A stretch of 20,932 nt of DNA from Serratia sp. DD3. Its GTDB lineage: Bacteria > Pseudomonadota > Gammaproteobacteria > Enterobacterales > Enterobacteriaceae. This document shows, piece after piece, positions 1-7,747 of the stretch. The stretch lies in the NCBI RefSeq assembly GCF_000496755.2, contig NZ_AYKS02000105.1:1-20932 (forward strand). Direction: 5' to 3'. A program made the position numbers and the translations under genes. Positions within the stretch are counted from its first letter, which is position 1. Each line of letters opens with the position of its first letter. Below the pieces are notes generated by a model. The model was not told the origin of the DNA. It saw nothing but the letters and a program-made list of their open reading frames with translations, and did not search any database.

Positions 1-1
1 T

Positions 2-814
2 AAGACCAGAAGGAACAGCGTACTCTGGACGCCGGATGAAATTGAATTTCTTAAGGCATCTCATGCCAAGTTACTTCCCACCCAGATAGCGGTCAGGCTG
101 GGGCGTACGCTTGGCGCGTTGAGGACGATGGCGCATCGGTTAGGGCTTGAGCTTCAAAAACCCGATCCCAAGACCGCGGTGAGTATAGAATCGCCCCCGA
201 GAAATGGCCGCTCACGCTGGACGATAACCGAGTTAAATTATGTCGAAGCCCACTACGGCAAAACATCGACCCGGGAGATGGCGGCGACGTTGGGCCGGGG
301 GATCAGTGCGGTGAGGTCGGCGGCCCAGTCATTGGGGCTTTGCAAAAAACAATCGGGTGCGTGGTCGGAGCAGGAGCTCGATATCCTGCGCAAATACTAT
401 GGCGATGGTAGAAGCCTTGATGATATGCAAACCTTATTGGCGGGTCGGGGGAAAAGCGCCATAGAGGCCATGGCAAGCCAGATAGGGGTAACCCGGGTAC
501 GCAGTTGGCATGCCGATGAAGAACGCATTTTACGCGAATTTTACCCCACGTTAGGTACCAAGGTGGCCAAAAAACTCCCCCTCAGAAGTCGTGAGGCGGT
601 TAAAATCAGGGCCAGTGAGTTAGGGCTGAAATACCATAAAGTAAAACCCCGAGAAGCACCGCCCCTGCGTTGGAGCGACGCCGAATGGCGTTTGTTGGAT
701 AAACATTTGGCCTGGCCTTACGACGAACTAAGGGCGTTGTTTCCTGGGCGCACCAAATTGGCGTTGGAAAAAGCCAAAGAACGATTAAGGGCACGGAAAA
801 AGTACGGGAAATGA
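2..814 (+). CDS. Five-repeat Myb/SANT-like DNA-binding protein (5' partial)
   Basis: The frame is open from base 2, so the gene begins left of the window; the first internal start (TTG at 119) is not the real one because the 40 residues before it form another copy of the repeat. About 270 residues are visible. They hold five copies of a ~45-residue unit, each starting with a Trp (WTPDE, WTITE, WSEQE, WHADE, WSDAE), then a helix with an Ile/Leu-Leu pair, and ending in an Arg-x-x-x-Ala-(Val/Ile) recognition-type helix and a closing Leu-Gly-Leu/Val. This spacing is that of Myb/SANT or GcrA-like helix-turn-helix repeats, so DNA binding is likely. No catalytic domain is visible. The target and role are unknown. 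The next gene in the same direction starts 170 bp downstream, so there is no clear operon. Confidence 0.72.
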   Translation, partial: KTRRNSVLWTPDEIEFLKASHAKLLPTQIAVRLGRTLGALRTMAHRLGLELQKPDPKTAVSIESPPRNGRSRWTITELNYVEAHYGKTSTREMAATLGRGISAVRSAAQSLGLCKKQSGAWSEQELDILRKYYGDGRSLDDMQTLLAGRGKSAIEAMASQIGVTRVRSWHADEERILREFYPTLGTKVAKKLPLRSREAVKIRASELGLKYHKVKPREAPPLRWSDAEWRLLDKHLAWPYDELRALFPGRTKLALEKAKERLRARKKYGK

Positions 815-983
815 GCTATCCCGGACTATCATTTTTATGGCGATAACTTTTTTATCCCAGCGGTGTGAGATGATTACGGTTACTCCAGTTGGAGAGCGAC
901 GAGCCTACTCAGCAAGGATCGCTGGTCAACCTGCAATATACCGGTGAAAATATGCGCGCAGTCTATTTTTGGGAGCTGAAATA
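815..983 (+). pseudogene. Possible remnant of an effector gene before the immunity gene
   Basis: No intact gene lies here. In frame 1 a 37-codon stretch after a stop near 868 ends in residues MRAVYFWELK and a TAA that overlaps the ATG of the next gene by one base (982-984/984-986). In frame 2, upstream of this, there is a run rich in Tyr, Phe, Asp and Asn (around 815-870). A coding end fused to the start of a Tai4-like immunity gene is what a decayed tae4-type amidase effector would leave, because effector-immunity pairs are usually translated together. This is inference: the pieces are too short to identify. Confidence 0.3.
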
Positions 984-1400
984 ATGAGGAGCATTATTAT
1001 TATTTTTAGTATTTTATTTTATTCATGGGGCGTTAGTGCTGGTGAGAAAAATCAAGTCAGTCTTGATAAGACTATAAAAGAATACAGAGTTTACTCTCTT
1101 GCCCGATGCATCGGTAATAACTATAAAAAAATGGGTGTTGATTTTAATAAATTACCACTTACAGATAATACAGTAGGTTTTATTGACATAGATATGGGTT
1201 TGGCTTTTAGTGCTGAGCGAAATAATGAACTGGATAAGTTTATTGAAGTTAACACAGGCTATTTTTATCAACCTAAGCAACAAAGTGGCGATCTGGCATC
1301 CATCAATCTGGTCGTTTATGACTGTGTGGATTTTTATCATTCGATAGAACTAAAAAGATTTCTTAAAGAGTTAATCCAGAAATCTGAAACTGATTTATAA
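984..1400 (+). CDS. Exported Tai4-like T6SS amidase immunity protein
   Basis: The ATG at 984 is preferred over the upstream TTG at 969: a GGGAG ribosome site lies 8 bases before it, and the protein then begins with a clean signal peptide (Met-Arg, a run of Ile/Phe/Leu, then VSA before a Gly-Glu cleavage point near residue 19). The product is 138 residues. It has two cysteines (C42 in LARCIG and C114 in VYDCVDFYHS) that could form a disulfide in the periplasm, and a C-terminal CVDFYHSIEL-type motif like that of Tai4 proteins. Tai4 proteins bind and block Tae4 amidase effectors, protecting the cell from self- or neighbour-delivered toxin. No intact effector or T6SS gene is visible, so this would be an orphan immunity gene. 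Its base composition is clearly richer in A+T than the gene before it, which suggests separate origin. The family assignment is from motif recollection and is tentative. Confidence 0.5.
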   Translation: MRSIIIIFSILFYSWGVSAGEKNQVSLDKTIKEYRVYSLARCIGNNYKKMGVDFNKLPLTDNTVGFIDIDMGLAFSAERNNELDKFIEVNTGYFYQPKQQSGDLASINLVVYDCVDFYHSIELKRFLKELIQKSETDL

Positions 1401-1480
1401 ACACCGTGAAAAAGAACAGTCATACGCGCAATCCCATGGGTGGAACGGGCGCGCTAATACCTGCAAGCGCGGTTGGGAGG

Positions 1481-1621
1481 GATAGAGGTGTTGAGGGAGA
1501 TTCTCTGTTACATGCACGATCTGGTGATGCAACTTTTCACTCGCTACAGGGTGGTATTTTTAAATATAATCAATAAATTATAAAAATACATTTAGCGCTG
1601 ATTCTTTTTAATCCACAGCAG
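1481..1621 (-). pseudogene. parE-type toxin remnant
   Basis: Aligned with the intact toxin gene at 18676-18951, this stretch keeps only the first part of the gene. The start codon GTG has become CTG (1619-1621), the segment around 1560-1600 is rearranged and holds in-frame stops, and the gene breaks off at about 1481, so the C-terminal half with the LHARQEYP-type ending is absent. No toxin can be made. The antitoxin next to it is still open. Confidence 0.75.
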
Positions 1622-1808
1622 GTTTCGCCCTCGATGCACGCTTTTCTTCCAGCAGCTTATTCATCTCAACCATCACCTCATCATGGGGAATGGCTGGGCG
1701 CGGATCGTCCAATGCTGCCTGCACTTTGGCACGGAACCAGCGGTCATAGCTGTCTGCCTGCTCCTGAGGTTCAAACTCGGACAGGATGGGGGACAGTTTG
1801 GTTACCAT
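1608..1808 (-). CDS. RelB/StbD-like antitoxin, orphan copy
   Basis: A 66-residue protein with the motif SYDRWFRAKVQAALDDPRP followed by PHDE and a basic tail, typical of the antitoxins often labelled 'stability determinant' that pair with ParE/RelE toxins. About 12 of 66 residues differ from the second copy at 18938-19138. The start ATG follows GGAG at a 9-base distance. The toxin gene that should overlap its 3' end is destroyed, so the protein may act alone, perhaps neutralising the toxin made by the second copy, or may only be on its way to decay. Confidence 0.75.
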   Translation of the reverse strand: MVTKLSPILSEFEPQEQADSYDRWFRAKVQAALDDPRPAIPHDEVMVEMNKLLEEKRASRAKPAVD

Positions 1809-1901
1809 GTTGACTCACTCCTTTCTTTGCTGCTCTTTTGGCCAGTATGGCCTGTTACGCGGTTCAGACCAAGCCGTGAGACACAGGCGCAATAGCAAGC
1901 C

Positions 1902-2381
1902 TTATCCTTGTGCTGTTGGCGCTTTCAGTCGCTGTTTTTCAAGATAAATGAGAGAGACGGCTGGAGAAAGTGATTGCGTACCTGTGATGACATAGCCATT
2001 TTTTTCGTACAACCGGATATTTCCACTACTTTTACTCCCTGTAAACAGCTCAAATCGGGTTGCCAGAGGAAAACACATTTCTATGTGATGCAGCAGTGAG
2101 GAACCCAGCCCTTGTCTCTGATAATCAGGATGGACGATCAGTTTTCCTATCATGCAGAGGGTGCCGTCTGATTTGGCTCTCACTGAGCCGATGATACGAT
2201 CGTCATCAACGGCTTTGAGGATAATATAATCTGTAAATTCTGCTGTTAGAGATGCCAGTGACTGGGTGAGGGGGGGCAGGGTCCAGTCGTTATAAATCCT
2301 GGCTTCTGACTGATACGCTGTTTTTTGTAATGCCAGAATCTTCTCCGCATCAACAACACTTGCCTGAGTAATGTTATACAT
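1902..2381 (-). CDS. GNAT-family N-acetyltransferase
   Basis: The 159-residue protein has the acetyl-CoA binding motif A of the GNAT fold at residues 83-100: VHPDYQRQGLGSSLLHHI, with the Q-x-x-G-x-G loop at Q88-G93, followed by a C-terminal YEKNGY motif, the usual motif B. It would move an acetyl group from acetyl-CoA to an amine; the substrate cannot be read from sequence. AAGGA lies about 9 bases before the ATG. It is inserted between two stretches that are adjacent in copy B (1874 and 2486 here correspond to 19203 and 19236 there), so it was added to, or lost from, one copy. It is a single-domain protein and not a known TacT-type toxin, because no RHH antitoxin partner is next to it. Confidence 0.8.
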   Translation of the reverse strand: MYNITQASVVDAEKILALQKTAYQSEARIYNDWTLPPLTQSLASLTAEFTDYIILKAVDDDRIIGSVRAKSDGTLCMIGKLIVHPDYQRQGLGSSLLHHIEMCFPLATRFELFTGSKSSGNIRLYEKNGYVITGTQSLSPAVSLIYLEKQRLKAPTAQG

Positions 2382-2767
2382 AATGCATCATCCTTATTGA
2401 TCGAAATTGGCGTCCAGAACATAAATGCCACTTATTACGATAAATCACAATGGCGCGAACCGCACCAGGCTGTGGAACCCCAGATAAATTTTCACCATCC
2501 CCCTTCTAGTTGTTTGCTGACCCCCGTTGGCGATTGTCGCCGACGAGGGCAACCACAATAGTTGATTTGGCGCTATCTTGGTTCTTCACTCCATTGCAGA
2601 GTGGAGAGTTAGGGATTTCCGCGATAAGGGCCAAGTTCATTTCATTTGACCTCACACTTTATTTAATCATTCCCCCACGTGATGTTAAATTCAATGGGAG
2701 CAGTAACTTGAATGTCTTGTGGTATGCTTGCTGGTATCGAAATAATCCATAAGATCTCGCCCGCATA
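2382..2767. other. Gene-poor stretch with a short repeat and small hairpins
   Basis: No gene is supported here. An 80-codon open frame at 2510-2752 has no ribosome site and no recognisable protein. Positions 2486-2520 repeat 19236-19269 (3 mismatches in 34 bases) and encode the start of the same exported protein, stopped by TGA at 2518-2520. A small hairpin is seen as CACTC-N7-GAGTG near 2587-2604. The rest shows no structure I can name. Confidence 0.5.
2486..2520 (+). pseudogene. Remnant of exported-protein start (copy of 19236-19269)
   Basis: The codons read IFTIPLLVVC and then a stop; the matching region at 19236 reads IFNIPPLVVCC and continues for 50 more codons. This is the hydrophobic part of a signal peptide. 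Upstream the initiation region has been replaced by the acetyltransferase insert. Confidence 0.55.
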
Positions 2768-2926
2768 ATGGGCGAACAACAGGTGCGTATTGTCAATATT
2801 GCCAGTGAAACGGCCTTAAGCCGTGCAGCGCTGACGTTATTCTGCAAAGAGACCGCGCAGCAGTGGGATCTGGCAGCAATTGATAGGCTATGTGAACGGT
2901 TTGATTGCCAATTGGTTCTCTTTTAG
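2768..2926 (+). CDS. Very short Cro/CI-type (HTH_26-like) regulator, possibly truncated
   Basis: The ATG at 2768 opens a 52-residue frame beginning MGEQQVRIVNIASETALSRA and ending in CERFDCQLVLF. The layout (LARIMGE, a first helix, a Glu-Thr turn, a second helix, KETA, then a final helix LAAIDRLCERFDC) is that of single-domain Cro/CI-type repressors. Full-length members usually start ~10 residues earlier and end in GDLFE-like residues. Here a TAA sits 5 codons before the ATG and the C-terminus looks shortened, so the gene may be broken or may use only the core. It lies 62 bp ahead of hsdR in the same direction, the position taken by regulators of restriction genes. A 7-bp inverted repeat lies between the two. 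Confidence 0.55.
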   Translation: MGEQQVRIVNIASETALSRAALTLFCKETAQQWDLAAIDRLCERFDCQLVLF

Positions 2927-2938
2927 CGCAGGTGCCAG

Positions 2939-2960
2939 GCAACACCATGAACAGTGTTGC
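2939..2960. promoter_or_regulatory. Inverted repeat ahead of hsdR (operator or hairpin)
   Basis: The sequence GCAACAC-N8-GTGTTGC is a perfect 7-bp inverted repeat 28 bases before the hsdR start and 12 bases after the small HTH gene. It lacks a run of T, so a terminator is unlikely. It could bind the HTH protein or shape the hsdR leader. Confidence 0.4.
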
Positions 2961-2988
2961 TCGATAGATAAAATGGAGTATCTGAGTC

Positions 2989-5900
2989 ATGACATCATCC
3001 AGCCAGACCAGTAATTTTGGATTTCTTGCAGAACATGATCCTCTTTTCATCGAACTGGCGCTCTCCGCCGAACGGGCTTTCGCGAGTGACCCGAATACTA
3101 CGCTCATCAAGCTGCGTCAGTTAGGCGAAGCCTTAGCCCAGCATATCGCGGTTCTGGTCGGTATCACCTTTGACGCACAAACCTCGCAGGCCGACCTACT
3201 CTACAGAGTCAATCGTGAGCTGAAACTGGAACCGGTGGTAAGAGAACTGTTCCATACGCTCAGGGTTGAGGGCAACAAAGCCACTCATCAATTTAGAACG
3301 CAGCATAAAGAAGCCATCAACGGCCTGGTGGTCGCGCGTAAACTCGCCATCTGGTTTCATCAGTCTTTTGGCAAGGCAGGTACCCAGTTCAAACCTGGCC
3401 CTTTTATCCCGCCTGCAGACCCCAGTGAGCAACTGCGTAAACTGCAAACCGAAATCACCAAGCTTAAGAATGAATTGCAGCAGGCTAACATTAACCTTGA
3501 TTCCAGCCAGCAACTCAATACGCTGATTGCCCAAGAAAAAGATGAGTACGCCGCGCTCGCTCATGCAATGGATGAAGAGTCTCGTGCGTTGGCACAACAA
3601 GCGGCCGCCCATGAAAAAGCACTCACCCAGCAACAGCAGGAATATGAGCAAAGAATTAAAGCACTTCAGGCACAACTGGCCGCGCAAGATGAAAAAGCCC
3701 AAGCTTCACAACGTCAGCAGCTAAACCGCAATACACAGGCGGCTACACAGCACATTGTGTTAGATGAAGCCTTAACCCGGATCTTGATTGATCAGCAGTT
3801 AAAAGATGTAGGCTGGCTGGTGGACAGTGAGGCCTTGACCTTCCAAAAAGGAATAAGGCCAGAAAAGGGCAAAAACATCGCCATTGCTGAGTGGCCCACT
3901 GAGCACAAAGGTAAAAAAGGCAGGGCTGATTACCTCTTGTTTGCAGGCCTGACGCCTATTGCGGTGATTGAGGCCAAAAAAGAGAACATCAATGTCGCCG
4001 GTAAGATCCCACAGGCCGAACGTTACAGTAAAGGGTTACAAATCACGCCGCCAATGCAGGGCGCATGGGAGTTGGCCGGCATGACCGTTGCCTGGCCCGA
4101 TGACGAGGAGGGCCACTACAAAGTGCCGTTTGTTTACTCCTGCAATGGTCGCCCCTATGTGCCGCAACTTGCCGAGCAGTCGGGTATTTGGTTTCGCGAT
4201 GTGCGCGCCCCCTCTAACACTAAACGAGCCTTGCCCGGTTTTCATACCCCGGCAGGTTTAATCGACCAGCTCAAACGCAGCAAGGTGGCAGCGGAGCAAA
4301 AGCTCAAAGCAGAACCCTTTGGCTATCTGAAATTGCGTGATTATCAACAACACGCCATTATCGCCGTTGAAAACACCCTTGCTAGAGAAGTGCGCCATGC
4401 ATTGCTGGCGATGGCGACAGGTACCGGAAAGACCCGCACTATCATTGGTTTGATGTATCGTTTTTTAAAAGCCGAACGCTTTAAGCGTATTTTGTTTCTG
4501 GTTGATCGCACAGCGCTTGGCCAGCAGGCCATTGATGTGTTTAACGAAGCCCCGCTGGAACAAAGCCGTACACTCTCGAAAATTTACAATATCGCCGAGC
4601 TGGGTGATATGGCCGCCGCAGCGGAAACCCGCGTGCAGGTCGCCACCGTACAGGCGATGGTGAAGCGCATCTTCAATAGCGACTACCCACCACCGGTAGA
4701 CCAATTTGACTGCATTATTATCGACGAAGCGCACCGTGGTTATACCCTCGATCAGGAAATGACCGAAGGCGAACTGGCAACCCGTGACGCCAGCCAATAT
4801 CTCTCCAGTTACCGCCGAGTGCTGGATTATTTTGATGCGGTAAAAATCGGTTTAACCGCCACCCCGGCGAAGCACACTAGCGAAATTTTTGGCTCGCCGG
4901 TGTTTACTTATTCTTATCGTGAGGCTGTGGCTGATGATTGGCTGGTGGATCACGAACCGCCGATTCGCTACCAAACCCTGCTGACTCAAAACGGCATCAC
5001 GTTTACCAAAGGGGAAAAGGTCAGCGCCATCAATATTCAAACGGGCGAAGTGGACAGTGCTGAGCTGGATGACGAACTGAGTTTTGATGTTGATGCCTTT
5101 AACCGCAGGGTGATTACCGAAAACTTTAATCGTGTTATCTGCCAACAACTGGTGCATGAGCTTGACCCCTTTGGTGACGAGAAGACCTTGATCTTCTGTG
5201 CTACCGATCTACACGCTGATATGGTTAAACGCCTGCTGGATGATGCCTTTAAAGACCTTTACAACGGCGAATATAACCAGGCGGCAGTGGCCAAAATTAC
5301 CGGCCAAAGCGATAAGGTTGAGCAGTTGATCCGCCAGTATAAAAACGAACGTTACCCGAATATCGCCATTACAGTAGACCTGCTCACCACCGGCATTGAT
5401 GTACCCACCATCTGCAACCTGGTGTTTATGCGCCGGGTGAAATCACGCATTTTGTACGAGCAGATGATTGGCCGTGCTACACGGCGCTGCGATGATATTG
5501 GCAAAACGGTGTTCCGCATTTACGACCCTGTGGATATTTACGCTGCTCTGGCTGACGTGAACACCATGAAGCCGCTGGTGAAAGACCCCAACATCACGCT
5601 GGAACAGTTGCTTGACGAAATCACCCACCCCGAGCAACTGGAGCGCGCATTGAATGCACCGGGTGATGCCGATGGGCAAAGCCATGCAGATGTGGTACTC
5701 AGCCAGCTTAGCCAAAAAGTGATGCGCATCCTGCGTAAGGCTGAAAAGAAGGCGGAACACAAATCTGCGCTTAAACAAAAACTCGATGAACTGCAAGGTT
5801 TGTGGGGGGTAGAGCCTAAAAGCCTGCATAGACATTTGTCCGCACTGGGCCCCAAGCAAGCCGCTGCCTTTATGACGCAACACAGCGGCCTGTTAAACCA

Positions 5901-6510
5901 GTTGGCAGAAGTCAATAGCCTGTTGGGCAGTGATCGCCAACCGGTTATCTCTGAGCATCACGACGAACTCCTGGAGCGTACCCAAAGCTACGGCGTGCAT
6001 CACAAACCGGGAGATTACCTGGATAGCTTTAATCAGTTCATCAAAGAGCGGTTGAACCAAAGCGCCGCACTGGCGGTGGTGATTAACAAACCCCGAGATC
6101 TTACCCGTGAGCAACTCAAAGAGATCAGGCTGCTGCTTGATGGTGCGGGTTACTCAGAAGCCAAGCTACAAAGTGCCGTGCGTAATCAAACCAACCAGGA
6201 TATTGCCGCCAGTATTATCGGCCATATCCGCCGCGCCGCCTTGGGGGAGCCCTTGGTACCCTTTGAACAACGGGTCGCTCAGGCCATGCAGCATATCTAC
6301 CAAAGCCACAACTGGTTACCCACCCAACGCAAATGGCTGGAGCGCCTGTCTAACCAACTGGTACACGAAGTGATTATTGACCGCGATTTTGTCAACCAGC
6401 GCTTTGCCGAGCAGGGTGGGGCCAAGCAACTGGACAAAGTCCTTGGCAATCAATTGAGTAGCGTATTGGATGAGCTCAGTGATGCCATTTGGCAAACCAA
6501 AAGTGCCTGA
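2989..6510 (+). CDS. hsdR: Type I restriction enzyme, R (motor/nuclease) subunit
   Basis: This 1173-residue protein cuts unmodified DNA after ATP-driven translocation, as part of an R2M2S complex. In order it has an N-terminal DUF4145-like helical domain (about 30-130), a long Gln/Ala/Glu coiled coil (about 145-245), a PD-(D/E)xK nuclease core (D314, then E328-A-K330 in VIEAKK), and a superfamily 2 helicase: Walker A ATGTGKT at 476-482, DEAH at 579-582, GLTATP at 621-626, TTGIDVP at 800-806, and EQMIGRATRR at 824-833. The C-terminal ~300 residues match the EcoEI-type R C-terminal region that docks to the methylase. All key residues are present, so it should be active. The start ATG has GGAG 10 bases upstream. 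It is the first gene of the cluster with fic, hsdM and hsdS. Confidence 0.93.
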   Translation: MTSSSQTSNFGFLAEHDPLFIELALSAERAFASDPNTTLIKLRQLGEALAQHIAVLVGITFDAQTSQADLLYRVNRELKLEPVVRELFHTLRVEGNKATHQFRTQHKEAINGLVVARKLAIWFHQSFGKAGTQFKPGPFIPPADPSEQLRKLQTEITKLKNELQQANINLDSSQQLNTLIAQEKDEYAALAHAMDEESRALAQQAAAHEKALTQQQQEYEQRIKALQAQLAAQDEKAQASQRQQLNRNTQAATQHIVLDEALTRILIDQQLKDVGWLVDSEALTFQKGIRPEKGKNIAIAEWPTEHKGKKGRADYLLFAGLTPIAVIEAKKENINVAGKIPQAERYSKGLQITPPMQGAWELAGMTVAWPDDEEGHYKVPFVYSCNGRPYVPQLAEQSGIWFRDVRAPSNTKRALPGFHTPAGLIDQLKRSKVAAEQKLKAEPFGYLKLRDYQQHAIIAVENTLAREVRHALLAMATGTGKTRTIIGLMYRFLKAERFKRILFLVDRTALGQQAIDVFNEAPLEQSRTLSKIYNIAELGDMAAAAETRVQVATVQAMVKRIFNSDYPPPVDQFDCIIIDEAHRGYTLDQEMTEGELATRDASQYLSSYRRVLDYFDAVKIGLTATPAKHTSEIFGSPVFTYSYREAVADDWLVDHEPPIRYQTLLTQNGITFTKGEKVSAINIQTGEVDSAELDDELSFDVDAFNRRVITENFNRVICQQLVHELDPFGDEKTLIFCATDLHADMVKRLLDDAFKDLYNGEYNQAAVAKITGQSDKVEQLIRQYKNERYPNIAITVDLLTTGIDVPTICNLVFMRRVKSRILYEQMIGRATRRCDDIGKTVFRIYDPVDIYAALADVNTMKPLVKDPNITLEQLLDEITHPEQLERALNAPGDADGQSHADVVLSQLSQKVMRILRKAEKKAEHKSALKQKLDELQGLWGVEPKSLHRHLSALGPKQAAAFMTQHSGLLNQLAEVNSLLGSDRQPVISEHHDELLERTQSYGVHHKPGDYLDSFNQFIKERLNQSAALAVVINKPRDLTREQLKEIRLLLDGAGYSEAKLQSAVRNQTNQDIAASIIGHIRRAALGEPLVPFEQRVAQAMQHIYQSHNWLPTQRKWLERLSNQLVHEVIIDRDFVNQRFAEQGGAKQLDKVLGNQLSSVLDELSDAIWQTKSA

Positions 6511-6535
6511 GATGCATGGGCGATAGGGTGATTTT

Positions 6536-6585
6536 ATGTATAGAAAATAGCAAAATCTATACATATTGGCGGCGATATGTATAAT
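6536..6585 (+). promoter_or_regulatory. Candidate promoter and operator for fic-hsdM-hsdS
   Basis: A perfect 8-bp inverted repeat, ATGTATAG-N13-CTATACAT, spans 6536-6564. A third half site, ATGTATAA, follows at 6577-6584. A consensus -10 box TATAAT lies at 6580-6585; 16 bases before it TATACA (6558-6563) matches 4 of 6 positions of the -35 consensus. The repeat covers the -35 box and the extra half site covers the -10 box, as in an autorepressed promoter. The fic start is 61 bases downstream of the -10 box. Confidence 0.5.
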
Positions 6586-6645
6586 TTGCCCGGTTATTTA
6601 TACCTATTTAAGCGCCATGAATCGGAACAAGGGAGAGATATAACT

Positions 6646-7725
6646 ATGTCAGAGAATCTTACTCCGCTCCCACTGGCGAATATTGAACAATGGGAAACGC
6701 GAGCGGTACTCAAAAAGAGCGCAGAAGCTCACCGCCACTTGGCTGAGCTGAAAGGCGTGGCGGCCAGTATCCCAAATGAAGCCATATTGATTAACACCCT
6801 GTCACTGCAAGAGGCTAAAGACAGCTCTGAAGTGGAAAACATCGTCACCACCCACGATGAACTCTACAAAGCCAATTTGTTTCAGGAAGCGGTCACCAGT
6901 CCAGCGACCAAAGAAGTGCAGGTCTATGCCTTTGCTTTAAAGCAGGGCTTTCACACGGCACGTGAAAACAAGTTGATCCGCCTTGGTGACATTCTCGCGG
7001 TGCAACAGCAATTGGAGCACAATAATGCTGGCCTTCGCAGGCTGCCGGGAACAGAACTGAAGAATGCCCACACTGGCGAGGTTGTTTATACGCCACCGCA
7101 ACATGCCGATGAAATTGCGGCGCTGATGGATAACCTCATCGCTTTTATCAATGACGACAGCCTGTGCGATGCAGATCCGCTGGTGAAAATGGCCATCATT
7201 CACCACCAGTTTGAAAGTATCCATCCGTTTTACGATGGTAATGGTAGAACTGGGCGTATTGTTAATATTCTTTATTTGGTGATCAAGGAATTGCTCAACC
7301 TACCGGTGTTGTACTTAAGCCGTTTTATCATTCGTCACAAAGCGGCCTATTATGCCAATTTGCAAGCGGTAAGAGACACCGGTGACTGGGAACCTTGGCT
7401 GCTGTTTATGCTTGATGGTGTGATTGATACCGCCAAAGATACCATTACCCTGATCATGGAGATGAAAAACCTAATGGTCAGCGTTAAACATGGCATCCGC
7501 GAGCAGTTGCCTAAAATTTATAGCCAGGATTTACTCAATAATCTGTTCAACCACCCCTACACGAAAATCGACTTTCTTGTTGAAGAGTTGGGCGTGACAC
7601 GCATTACGGCCACCAAGTATCTGGAAAAACTGGTGGAATACGGCTTTTTAAGCAAACAGAAAGTTGGCCGAGCTAACTATTACATTAATCAGCCGCTGTG
7701 CAACTTACTGATCGCACATGGCTGA
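6646..7725 (+). CDS. Class II Fic-domain protein with C-terminal winged helix
   Basis: The ATG at 6646 is chosen over 6577 because AAGGGAGAGA lies just before it; the product is 359 residues. The Fic core motif HPFYDGNGRTGR is complete at 193-204, with catalytic H193 and the phosphate-binding GNGR loop, so AMP transfer from ATP to a protein hydroxyl is expected. The inhibitory motif (S/T)xxxE(G/N) is present as S60-SEV-E64-N65 on the N-terminal side, which defines class II: the enzyme is held off until E64 is displaced. Residues ~290-345 (VEELGVTRITATKYLEKLVE, then a wing) form a winged-helix DNA-binding domain. The gene sits between hsdR and hsdM, a known position for Fic proteins in type I loci, and its end overlaps the first possible start of hsdM. 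Its target is unknown. Confidence 0.88.
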   Translation: MSENLTPLPLANIEQWETRAVLKKSAEAHRHLAELKGVAASIPNEAILINTLSLQEAKDSSEVENIVTTHDELYKANLFQEAVTSPATKEVQVYAFALKQGFHTARENKLIRLGDILAVQQQLEHNNAGLRRLPGTELKNAHTGEVVYTPPQHADEIAALMDNLIAFINDDSLCDADPLVKMAIIHHQFESIHPFYDGNGRTGRIVNILYLVIKELLNLPVLYLSRFIIRHKAAYYANLQAVRDTGDWEPWLLFMLDGVIDTAKDTITLIMEMKNLMVSVKHGIREQLPKIYSQDLLNNLFNHPYTKIDFLVEELGVTRITATKYLEKLVEYGFLSKQKVGRANYYINQPLCNLLIAHG

Positions 7726-7747
7726 GATACGCAATCAAGAGACCATA

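Larger units (their letters stand above)
1481..1874. repeat. Degraded copy A of a toxin-antitoxin module (direct repeat with 18807-19203)
   Basis: The stretch matches 18807-19203 along its length: the end of parE, the whole antitoxin gene, its ribosome site (AAGGAG) and its upstream region up to the sequence GTTCAGACCAAG. The copies are about 17 kb apart in the same orientation. Copy A has lost most of the toxin gene; copy B is intact. Confidence 0.85.

Noticed and set aside
119..814. Start of the SANT-like gene at TTG 119
   Set aside because: The same frame is open upstream and encodes one more complete repeat, so the true start is outside the window.
2510..2752. 80-codon open frame on the plus strand
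   Set aside because: No ribosome site, no recognisable protein, mixed hydrophobicity, and it covers a repeat remnant.
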